Shown in pieces: positions 1 to 5,409 of a DNA stretch of 5,506 bases (position 1 is its first letter; each line of letters opens with the position of its first letter). The position numbers and the translations under genes were made by a program. Source of the DNA: Balneolaceae bacterium (lineage in GTDB: Bacteria > Bacteroidota > Rhodothermia > Balneolales > Balneolaceae); NCBI GenBank assembly GCA_007134665.1, contig SLKH01000106.1, positions 1 through 5,506 of the forward strand. The letters run 5' to 3'. Below the pieces are notes generated by a model that ran no database searches, was not told where the DNA came from, and saw only the letters and a program-made list of their open reading frames with translations.

Positions 1-266
1 ATAAAAGTAGACTGCCCCGTGCGAAATTGCAAGATTCTGAATATCAATTTTCTTTTTTTTACTTTCATCCGGATAATCCTTCAGAACACTTCAATACGGT
101 TCATAACGATTTTGTTTTCACTAACATCAAATTCAAAATCACTTTCCATGGCCTGTATTAAATCGTTTTGGAATCTATTGACTAAAAATATTTCGGCTCG
201 AAATAGAGAACTCTTTCAGTTCCATTCGGGAAGTTATATCTATAACCAAGACTATTTGTTATTCAT
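1..266 (-). pseudogene. Frameshifted remnant of an unidentified protein gene, running off the left edge
   Basis: Read on the minus strand, three successive frames each give protein-like sequence. Frame one (about 262 to 182) contains GYRYNFPNGTERVLYFEPKY and ends at TAG (184-182). Frame two (185 to 81) contains LVNRFQNDLIQAMESDFEFD and NKIVMNRIEV and ends at TGA (83-81). Frame three (84 to 1) contains LKDYPDESKKKKIDIQ and AISHGAVYFY and is still open at the edge. One inserted base near 185, in a T-run on the coding strand, and one near 86 would join all three. A possible start is ATG at 266-264, with AGGAGG on the coding strand (283-278) 11 bases upstream, but a further shift near 254 would then be needed. 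I do not recognise the family. The joined product would be mixed and fairly hydrophilic with no obvious membrane segment. Sequencing error is the alternative to decay. The plus-strand frame over the same bases is low-complexity and not credible. Confidence 0.5.
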
Positions 267-411
267 TCAAATATCGGCCTCCTGATTTTTCATGTCTTAG
301 TCAAATGATTGACACTCTTGTAGTGGCTGCCCTTACAACTTGTTCAGATATCCCCCTATACCCATCCCGCCTGAGAATCATTATTAATATTACAGAAAAT
401 AAAAACTGCTT
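267..411. other. Spacer upstream of the DksA-like gene
   Basis: This non-coding stretch lies between the gene remnant and the DksA-like gene. On the plus strand TTGACA (309-314) resembles a -35 box, but the hexamer at the expected distance, CTTACA near 332-337, is a poor -10, so no promoter is called with confidence. TTGACA overlaps a small inverted repeat, GTCAA (300-304) and TTGAC (309-313) with four bases between, which could be an operator or chance. The 50 bases before the start at 412 become A/T-rich and contain no Shine-Dalgarno motif. Confidence 0.3.
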
Positions 412-882
412 ATGCAACAATTAAATAACAAGATCATGGAAAGAGTTTTAGAAAGGCCCGGAATCACTTCAAAAAAAATGAATCCCTGGTTTAGTGACGG
501 GGAGCTTGACTATTTTAAGAATATAATATTGAACAAGAGAAATGAGGCTGTCGAAGAAATGCAGTTTCTGGAGGCAAATCTTCGGGAGATGCGTGATGCA
601 GACAGTGATGATGCTTCATCAACGATGCATCATATGGCAGATGTTGCATCTGATGAACAAGGAATTGCCATGAAGTATCGTTTAATAGAAAGAACCCGTG
701 CATTTATCATGCAGCTCGACCGTGCACTTGAAAGAATTGAGAACGGAACCTATGGCATTTGCCGTGTAACCGGCAAGCCAATAGAAAAAGAGAGGCTTGA
801 ATTTGCACCTCATACCAGGTACAGCATGGAAGCGAAACTGAAAGGTTTGGATAAAAGAATGGGAGTAAGTTATGTACAGTGA
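412..882 (+). CDS. TraR/DksA-family transcription factor with degenerate zinc finger
   Basis: The product is 156 residues, close to DksA length. DksA proteins insert a coiled coil into the secondary channel of RNA polymerase and, often with ppGpp, alter initiation at rRNA and amino-acid promoters. Seen here: an N-terminal helical region from about residue 28, a coiled coil over roughly 30-110, and a C-terminal finger (YGICRVTGKPIEKERLEF, 114-131) with a trailing helix. At the coiled-coil tip HMADVAS keeps Asp77 and Ala79, the apparent equivalents of E. coli D74 and A76, but has His74 where E. coli has D71. Of the four zinc cysteine positions only Cys117 remains; the others are Thr120, Ser138 and Ala141, so it probably binds no zinc, as in many Bacteroidota relatives. 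Start choice is uncertain: ATG 412 is the longest, while ATG 478 (residue 23) begins just before the conserved part. It is followed by an overlapping small gene and probably co-transcribed with it. Confidence 0.85.
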   Translation: MQQLNNKIMERVLERPGITSKKMNPWFSDGELDYFKNIILNKRNEAVEEMQFLEANLREMRDADSDDASSTMHHMADVASDEQGIAMKYRLIERTRAFIMQLDRALERIENGTYGICRVTGKPIEKERLEFAPHTRYSMEAKLKGLDKRMGVSYVQ

Positions 883-1111
883 ACAAAACATGGACCGTGA
901 CCATATTTTTCACGAAAGAGTGAACATCCTTAAGAGTGATGGATACCGGGGGTTTGTAGTTACATCGGAAAAAAGCAAAGGCCCGGAAATTGAAGTTACA
1001 GCCACAAATCTTCAGGGTAAGATCCTGAGTGCCGGTGGCGAAACCAAGGAAGAAGCATTTAAAAAAATCATTGACCTTATCGATACAACGATCGATGATC
1101 ACTATGCTTAA
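872..1111 (+). CDS. Small protein of unknown function, translationally coupled to the DksA-like gene
   Basis: A 79-residue, charged, soluble-looking protein that I do not recognise. Its ATG at 872 lies inside the last codons of the DksA-like gene, an 11-base overlap, and GGGAG at 861-865 sits six bases before it, one of the few convincing Shine-Dalgarno sites in the window. ATG at 890 (residue 7) is an alternative start. From the sequence I would predict two or three strands (GYRGFVVTSE, then EIEVTATNLQGKILSAGG) followed by a helix (ETKEEAFKKIIDLIDTTI). That strand-strand-helix order with Gly-Gly-x-Thr-x-Glu-Glu-Ala before the helix loosely recalls HicB-type partial RNase-H folds, but the similarity is weak and there is no HicA toxin beside it. 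No signal peptide, cysteines or metal motif are present. Overlap with the upstream gene suggests the two are made together and may act together. A terminator follows 100 bases later. Confidence 0.7.
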   Translation: MYSEQNMDRDHIFHERVNILKSDGYRGFVVTSEKSKGPEIEVTATNLQGKILSAGGETKEEAFKKIIDLIDTTIDDHYA

Positions 1112-1148
1112 TGGAAAAATCTTTAACCCATACTATCAGTCTTAAGGA

Positions 1149-1179
1149 ATATCAGTTCCAATATAGGTGATACTGATAT
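1149..1179. repeat. Short inverted repeat in the 3' region of the two-gene unit
   Basis: ATATCAGT (1149-1156) is matched by ACTGATAT (1172-1179), giving an 8 bp stem with a 15-base loop. It lies between the small gene and the terminator. With no T-run after it, it is not a terminator; it could be a 3'-UTR hairpin or chance in AT-rich sequence. Confidence 0.3.
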
Positions 1180-1210
1180 CATAGGCCTGATAACCTGTCG
1201 TGTGATTATA

Positions 1211-1257
1211 CCGGCTTCCTGTTTTCATAGACGTATCAGGAGGCCGGGATTTTTTTT
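1211..1257 (+). terminator. Rho-independent terminator of the DksA-like unit
   Basis: Left arm CCGGCTTCCTG (1211-1221) pairs with CAGGAGGCCGG (1237-1247) over 11 bp with one G-U pair and a 15-base loop, followed two bases later by eight Ts (1250-1257). It ends transcription coming from the DksA-like and small genes. The same hairpin also lies downstream of ettA on the other strand but lacks a T-run in that direction, so it probably works one way only. Confidence 0.85.
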
Positions 1258-1281
1258 GCATTTTTCAGTACGGTTCAGATC

Positions 1282-2955
1282 CTATTCTCTCATCAGCTTT
1301 TTATACCGTATCCGTTCAGGTTGATCTGAATCAATCCCAAGACGTTGCCTCCGGTTCTCTTCATATTCAGCAAAATTACCTTCAAACCACTTCACCTGGC
1401 TGTCACCTTCAAATGCAAGGATATGTGTTGCCACCCTGTCGAGAAACCATCTGTCGTGAGATATGACAACAGCACAACCGGCAAAATCGAGAAGAGCTTC
1501 TTCAAGAGCCCTTAGCGTATTGACATCCAGATCATTGGTTGGTTCGTCCAGAAGTAGCACATTTGCACCATCTTTCAAAATTTTGGCAAGATGAACCCGG
1601 TTTCTTTCACCACCAGAAAGTTCCCCAATTCGTTTTTGCTGATCACTTCCGCTAAAATTAAACCGGGCAACATAGGCTCTTGAATTTATTTCTCTTGAAC
1701 CCAGTTTCAACGAATCCTCTCCGCTGGAAATCTCTTCCCAAATTGTTTTTTTCGGATCAAGAGGCCGTTTTTGATCTATATAACCAAGTTTAACCGTATC
1801 ACCAACAATCAATGATCCGTTATCAGGTGTTTCTTCTCCGGTTATCATTTTAAACAGTGTCGTTTTTCCTGCGCCGTTAGGGCCGATTATCCCGACAATT
1901 CCTCCCGGCGGTAAACTGAACTCCATATCTTCGACCAGCAGTTTGTCTCCATATCCTTTTGAAACATTATTTGCTTCAATAACTTTATCTCCCAACCGGG
2001 GCCCTGGCGGAATAAAAATCTCCATCTCTTCCCGTTGTTTATTCCTCTGGTCAGACAGCAATTCTTCATAAGAATTTATTCGGGCTCTGCTTTTTGTCTG
2101 CCGGCCTTTGGGATTTTGACGAATCCACTCCAGCTCTTTCTGTAATGTTTTTTGTCGTTTCGACTCATGCTTTTCTTCAACTTCAAGCCTCTTCTTTTTT
2201 TGTTCCAGCCAGGAACTGTAGTTTCCTTCGAACGGGATTCCTTCTCCACGGTCGAGTTCCAGGATCCAGCCGGCTACGTTATCAAGGAAATACCGGTCGT
2301 GAGTGACAGCAATCACGGTTCCTTCATATCTGTCCAGATGCTGCTCAAGCCATGCAACCGATTCCGCATCCAGATGGTTCGTCGGTTCATCAAGCAGTAA
2401 TACATCCGGATTTTTCAATAATAACCTGCAAAGTGCAACACGCCTGGCCTCACCGCCCGAAAGAATTTCAACCGGCGTATCACCCGGAGGGGTACGCAAT
2501 GCATCCATTGCACGCTCCAGTTTTTTTCCAATATCCCAGGCATCCAGGCGATCGATCTTCTCCTGTAATTTCGACTGTTTCTCGATTAATGCATCAAAAT
2601 CAGCATCAGGATCACTAAAACCCTCGTTTACAGCTTCGTATTCCTTGATCAGGTTCATCGTATCCTGAACGCCCTCTTCCACTATATCCTGAACCGTCTT
2701 TGCCGGATCCAGTTTCGGCTCCTGTGGCAGGTAGCCGAAAGTGATGCCTTTTTGTCTGCTCACATCACCGATGTAGTTGTCGTCAATGCCCGCAATTATT
2801 TTCAAAAGGGTACTTTTCCCGGCTCCATTCAGGCCAAGAACACCGATTTTCGCGCCATGGAAAAATGACAGGTAGATATCTTTTAAAACTGTATGATCGG
2901 GTTTATAGACTTTACTTACCCCAACCATTGAAAAAATTATTTTTTGATCACTCAA
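1282..2955 (-). CDS. ettA: Energy-dependent translational throttle protein EttA (ABC-F ATPase)
   Basis: The product is 557 residues; E. coli EttA has 555 and the two align almost end to end from memory. EttA binds the ribosomal E site and gates the first elongation steps according to the ATP/ADP ratio. Two ABC cassettes lie in tandem without membrane segments. The first has Walker A GLNGAGKST (41-49), signature LSGGE (165-169), Walker B VLLLDE (185-190, catalytic Glu190) and switch His219. The second has GPNGAGKTT (358-366), LSGGE (446-450), VLLLDE (466-471, Glu471) and His500. An insertion at about 95-140 matches the EttA arm that contacts L1/tRNA. The linker at about 243-322, with the basic stretch GRQTKSRARINSYEEL, matches the tRNA-interaction motif. 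The start codon is TTG (2955-2953): the frame upstream is open to a stop at about 3022 without an ATG, and starting at the first internal ATG (residue 10) would remove a conserved strand. All catalytic residues are present, so it should be active. It is monocistronic here. Confidence 0.95.
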   Translation of the reverse strand: MSDQKIIFSMVGVSKVYKPDHTVLKDIYLSFFHGAKIGVLGLNGAGKSTLLKIIAGIDDNYIGDVSRQKGITFGYLPQEPKLDPAKTVQDIVEEGVQDTMNLIKEYEAVNEGFSDPDADFDALIEKQSKLQEKIDRLDAWDIGKKLERAMDALRTPPGDTPVEILSGGEARRVALCRLLLKNPDVLLLDEPTNHLDAESVAWLEQHLDRYEGTVIAVTHDRYFLDNVAGWILELDRGEGIPFEGNYSSWLEQKKKRLEVEEKHESKRQKTLQKELEWIRQNPKGRQTKSRARINSYEELLSDQRNKQREEMEIFIPPGPRLGDKVIEANNVSKGYGDKLLVEDMEFSLPPGGIVGIIGPNGAGKTTLFKMITGEETPDNGSLIVGDTVKLGYIDQKRPLDPKKTIWEEISSGEDSLKLGSREINSRAYVARFNFSGSDQQKRIGELSGGERNRVHLAKILKDGANVLLLDEPTNDLDVNTLRALEEALLDFAGCAVVISHDRWFLDRVATHILAFEGDSQVKWFEGNFAEYEENRRQRLGIDSDQPERIRYKKLMRE

Positions 2956-2977
2956 TGCTGCATTTATTTGATTGGTA

Positions 2978-2983
2978 ATTATA
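2978..2983 (-). promoter_or_regulatory. Candidate -10 box of ettA
   Basis: On the minus strand a perfect TATAAT (2983-2978) lies 22 bases before the TTG start, which would give a very short 5' leader of about 15 bases. No good -35 hexamer is visible 16-18 bases upstream (the sequence there is AT-only), so this is a weak call in an AT-rich region. Confidence 0.3.
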
Positions 2984-3234
2984 TCTGAAAATAGAACATG
3001 TAATATAAGCTGATTCTTCTCTTAAATTCATCCGAATTCCAAAACGGAAATCTATACAAATCAGTCTGTCAATTTCTGTTTAAAGAATCTGACTTTCAAT
3101 CAAATTCACTGTTTGATCAGCCGGATTTAATTACGAACTGTTGTCCCGAATCCATAAAAACTCTATTTGATATAATTTCAATAATAATTCGCCAATTAAT
3201 ATTTAATTAGACGTTTTTAATTAAGATAGATTAA

Positions 3235-3270
3235 TTTTTGAAATAATATTTATTCTATATAATAGAATTG
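3235..3270 (+). promoter_or_regulatory. Candidate promoter of the attenuator-like leader
   Basis: TTTTTG (3235-3240) and a perfect TATAAT (3258-3263) are separated by 17 bases. The same place also fits the Bacteroidota-type pattern loosely: TTTG (3237-3240), then TAGAATTG (3263-3270), one mismatch from TAnnTTTG, at a 22-base spacing. The position, inside an AT-rich block and upstream of a small reading frame and strong terminator, supports it. The AT richness also makes chance matches easy. Confidence 0.4.
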
Positions 3271-3369
3271 AAGTTAAGAGATAATCATACATTTACAATT
3301 AGCCCAATTCGGAATAGATCATCAATTAATTAAATAATCATCTACAGTAAAAACGGCAAGATCTCAACA

Positions 3370-3420
3370 ATGACCATCACAGAGACCATCACACTTATAT
3401 TGCAAGTTCTAATAGACTGA
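3370..3420 (+). CDS. Putative Thr/Ile/Leu/Val-rich leader peptide
   Basis: ATG at 3370 to TGA at 3418-3420 encodes a 16-residue peptide, MTITETITLILQVLID. Twelve of its sixteen residues are Thr (4), Ile (4), Leu (3) or Val (1), and the first part is built from an exact 9-base direct repeat, ACCATCACA (3373-3381 and 3385-3393). This resembles the leader peptides that control threonine and branched-chain amino-acid operons by ribosome stalling, such as thrL and ilv leaders. It ends 34 bases before a strong terminator, the expected attenuator geometry. Against it: no clear antiterminator pairing was found by eye, no Shine-Dalgarno motif precedes the ATG, and no biosynthetic gene follows. Function is inferred from composition and position only. 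Confidence 0.4.
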   Translation: MTITETITLILQVLID

Positions 3421-3454
3421 AGAGAAAAAAACCTACAGACTATAATCATTGAAC

Positions 3455-3492
3455 AAAGGGATATCCACTGATACTGGGTATCCTTTTTTTTT
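3455..3492 (+). terminator. Rho-independent terminator, possibly an attenuator
   Basis: AAAGGGATATCCA (3455-3467) pairs with TGGGTATCCTTTT (3475-3487) over 13 bp with two G-U pairs and a 7-base loop; the T-run continues to 3492, nine Ts in all. It is a strong plus-strand terminator, yet there is no ordinary gene on the plus strand before it in this spacer. It must serve a short transcript starting within the spacer, either a leader with the small peptide or a small RNA of roughly 200 bases. Confidence 0.8.
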
Positions 3493-3706
3493 CAAGATTC
3501 TGCAGTTCCGTTTTTTCTACAAATATAAAATCTTCACTGATAAACCTTTCTTATGGTCTGGATTGATAGTATCCATCAATAAAAATTGGATTTGTACATC
3601 ATAACCGATATCTTAAAAATGTTAACTTTTATATTAATTCCCACCTACGGCAAATAGTAATCTTTTCCGGAACGGTTTGATAATACAACTCTATTCCCCA
3701 AGATGA

Positions 3707-3723
3707 ACACCTGAGGTAGGTGT
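3707..3723 (+). promoter_or_regulatory. Hairpin in the 5' leader of the cold-shock gene
   Basis: ACACCT (3707-3712) pairs with AGGTGT (3718-3723), 6 bp with loop GAGGT, ending 20 bases before the ATG. The right arm (GTAGGTG, 3716-3722) is also complementary to CACCTAC at 3642-3648, so an alternative long-range pairing is possible if transcription begins before 3642. Cold-shock mRNAs often have structured, temperature-sensitive leaders; a role here is inferred. Confidence 0.35.
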
Positions 3724-3743
3724 CAAAACTACTAATATTTATT

Positions 3744-3962
3744 ATGTCACAACAAGGTAAAGTAAAATGGTTCGACGTTCAGAAAGGATTTGGATTCATC
3801 GAGCCAAATGATGGCGGCAAAGACATCTTTGTCCACAGAAACAATGTTCCCAACCTGGGAATCCAGCAAGGGCTTGAAGAGGGTGAAAATGTAGAATTTT
3901 CAGTTGAAGAGACTCCTAAAGGACTTAGCGCTGTTGATGTAAACAGCCTGGATTACGAATAA
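3744..3962 (+). CDS. Cold-shock domain protein (CspA family)
   Basis: The product is 72 residues, the normal length for a single cold-shock domain: a five-stranded OB-fold that binds single-stranded RNA and DNA and keeps mRNA unfolded at low temperature or during growth shifts. RNP1 is KGFGFIEP (14-21) and RNP2 is DIFVH (27-31). The surface aromatics Trp9, Phe16, Phe18, Phe29 and His31 are present. RNP1 is followed by Glu20 where E. coli CspA has Thr. I chose ATG 3744 rather than the in-frame GTG at 3720 because the extra eight residues (MSKLLIFI) are hydrophobic and lie outside the domain, and MSQQGKVKWF is a normal Csp beginning. No Shine-Dalgarno motif is at the right distance; the leader is A/T-rich. 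It is its own transcription unit, ending at a hairpin terminator 25 bases later. The exact paralogue cannot be named. Confidence 0.95.
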   Translation: MSQQGKVKWFDVQKGFGFIEPNDGGKDIFVHRNNVPNLGIQQGLEEGENVEFSVEETPKGLSAVDVNSLDYE

Positions 3963-3986
3963 ATTTCGATTCCATTGTTATTATAC

Positions 3987-4016
3987 AAAAGCCACACTTA
4001 AAGGTGTGGCTTTTTT
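3987..4016 (+). terminator. Terminator shared by the convergent cold-shock and permease genes
   Basis: AAAAGCCACAC (3987-3997) pairs perfectly with GTGTGGCTTTT (4004-4014), an 11 bp stem with a 6-base loop, followed by Ts to 4016. On the minus strand the same stem is followed by only four Ts, so it is strong for the cold-shock gene and probably weaker, but usable, for the permease gene that ends at 4057. Confidence 0.9.
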
Positions 4017-4056
4017 ATTTCTACAGGTTTTATCCCCTTTCTCAGTCAATATGGTT

Positions 4057-5409
4057 TTACAGAAACATACTGATGATTAAAACCACGATCAGTCCTGTGA
4101 CACCGATAATTGTTTCCATCACTGTCCACGACATCAGGGTTTGTTTTTCAGTCATACCCATAAATTCTTTGACCAACCAGAATCCTGAGTCGTTCACATG
4201 TGAGAGCACAGTGGCTCCGCATGCAATAGCTATGGTGATTGCACCGATATGCGGAGCTGAAAAATCACCGGCACCGACGATCGGTGCAATTAAACCGGCC
4301 GCAGTTACCATTGCTACAGTTGCTGAACCCTGGGATACCCTGATAACGGTTGCCACAAGGAAAGCAAATAATACAACAGGCAGGTTCGTCGTACTCATCA
4401 TATCAATAAGTACATCTCCGATACCCGCTTCAACCAGCACCCGGCCAAACACACCTCCTGCCCCGGTCAGCAATATGATCATTCCGACCGGCTCCATGGA
4501 TTTGGTTGCCACCCGCTGCACTTCTTCCCTTGTAAACCCGAGTCTTGTACCAAGAAAATAGAATGCGAGCAGTATCGAAATCATCAGGGCTGAGAATGGG
4601 TGCCCGATCAATGACATCCACTGGCTGACCGGATGTTCATCACCCAGCCAAACATCCGTTGCCGTATTGGAAAGAATGAGCGCCAGTGGAACGATGATTA
4701 CCATTACGGCTACCCAGAATCCAGGATCTCTGCGTTCAACACCTTCCTCTTCTCCGGGCACATCCGGTATCATATATTCCGGCACCTTAACATTAATCCG
4801 GTTCCCGATAAATTTGCCAAAATAAACACCACCAACAATTGCAGCGGGAAAACCGGCAATCAGCCCTATAAATATTACCCAGCCAAGGTCTGCACCGATC
4901 AATGCTGCCACAGCTACCGGCCCTGGCGTCGGGGGTATGAATGCGTGAGCCACCGCAATACCACCTGCAAGCGGAATTCCGTAGCACAATAGAGATTTCC
5001 CGGTTCGCTTGGTAATATCATAGACAAGCGGGATAAACAGGATAAGTGCTACTTCAAAAAATACCGGGATTGCAACAATCAGGCCAATCAGTGAAAGTGC
5101 CCACGGAGCTTTTTTTTCACCAAACCCTTTAATAATTGTATTGGCGATTTGTTTTGCCCCTCCTGATACCTGGAGCATCTCTCCAATCATCGTTCCAATA
5201 CCGATCACCACGGCGATATACCCGAGTGTACTCCCCATACCCTGTTGAATCGTATCGATTACTTCAGCTATCGGAATACCCCCGACTACTGCAACAATAA
5301 TACTTACCAGAAGCAGAGCGATAAACGCCTGCATTCTGAATACAATGATCAATAACAGGAGTACGACGATACTTACGATTGTAAGGCCAATCAAAAAAGT
5401 AGCAGACAT
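4057..5409 (-). CDS. GntP-family gluconate/organic-acid:H+ symporter
   Basis: The product is 450 residues, matching GntP/GntT permeases (about 440-450), and is hydrophobic throughout with about a dozen membrane segments, for example near 3-23, 27-43, 60-80, 103-128, 175-198, 230-248, 268-287, 305-325, 343-357, 386-403 and 430-449. Family hallmarks are GMGSTLGYIAVVIGIGTMIG (57-76), AFIPPTPGPVAVA (156-168), RVSQGSATVAMVTAAG (357-372) and SHVNDSGFWLVKEF (403-416). A hydrophilic loop around 210-228, rich in Glu, probably faces the cytoplasm or periplasm between the two halves. The family imports gluconate and related sugar acids, glycerate or D-serine with protons; the substrate cannot be read from sequence alone. 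The start ATG (5409-5407) has no clear Shine-Dalgarno motif. Any kinase or dehydrogenase partner would lie upstream, beyond the right edge. It converges with the cold-shock gene. Confidence 0.93.
   Translation of the reverse strand: MSATFLIGLTIVSIVVLLLLIIVFRMQAFIALLLVSIIVAVVGGIPIAEVIDTIQQGMGSTLGYIAVVIGIGTMIGEMLQVSGGAKQIANTIIKGFGEKKAPWALSLIGLIVAIPVFFEVALILFIPLVYDITKRTGKSLLCYGIPLAGGIAVAHAFIPPTPGPVAVAALIGADLGWVIFIGLIAGFPAAIVGGVYFGKFIGNRINVKVPEYMIPDVPGEEEGVERRDPGFWVAVMVIIVPLALILSNTATDVWLGDEHPVSQWMSLIGHPFSALMISILLAFYFLGTRLGFTREEVQRVATKSMEPVGMIILLTGAGGVFGRVLVEAGIGDVLIDMMSTTNLPVVLFAFLVATVIRVSQGSATVAMVTAAGLIAPIVGAGDFSAPHIGAITIAIACGATVLSHVNDSGFWLVKEFMGMTEKQTLMSWTVMETIIGVTGLIVVLIISMFL

Larger units (their letters stand above)
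2956..3743. other. Long intergenic region between ettA and the cold-shock gene
   Basis: This spacer holds no full-size gene on either strand. From 2956 to about 3230 I see ettA's presumed promoter zone and a small inverted repeat, ATCAAA (3099-3104) with TTTGAT (3112-3117). Positions 3181-3300 are extremely AT-rich, 19 G/C in 120 bases by my count, with several AATTAA-type near-palindromes. From 3235 to 3492 there is a candidate promoter, a 16-codon reading frame and a terminator, listed separately. The part from 3493 to 3743 is the upstream region of the cold-shock gene; it contains an inverted repeat ATTGAT (3562-3567) with ATCAAT (3575-3580) and a hairpin near 3707-3723, but no promoter I would name. 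Confidence 0.6.

Noticed and set aside
19..285. Plus-strand open frame of 88 codons with a GTG start
   Set aside because: The product is low-complexity, rich in Phe, Ile, Ser and Asn, with no domain signal and no ribosome-binding site. The opposite strand reads more like protein, in fragments.
309..337. TTGACA-based promoter for the DksA-like gene
   Set aside because: The -35 match is perfect, but the hexamer 17 bases later (CTTACA) matches the -10 consensus at only two positions.
707..1102. Minus-strand open frame of 131 codons over the DksA-like and small genes
   Set aside because: It is antisense to two genes with coherent products and shows no recognisable domain or start signal.
3370..3420. 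Toxin of a type I toxin-antitoxin pair as an explanation for the small frame
   Set aside because: At 16 residues with alternating Thr and Ile and no Lys/Arg-rich tail or membrane span, it fits a leader peptide better; no antisense RNA promoter was seen.
3720..3743. Eight-residue N-terminal extension of the cold-shock protein from GTG 3720
   Set aside because: MSKLLIFI does not resemble any part of a cold-shock domain, and ATG 3744 gives the standard domain start.
4004..4561. Long plus-strand open frame of 185 codons over the permease gene
   Set aside because: It is antisense to a clear GntP permease; the Thr/Pro/Ser-rich product is the typical shadow of membrane-protein codons.
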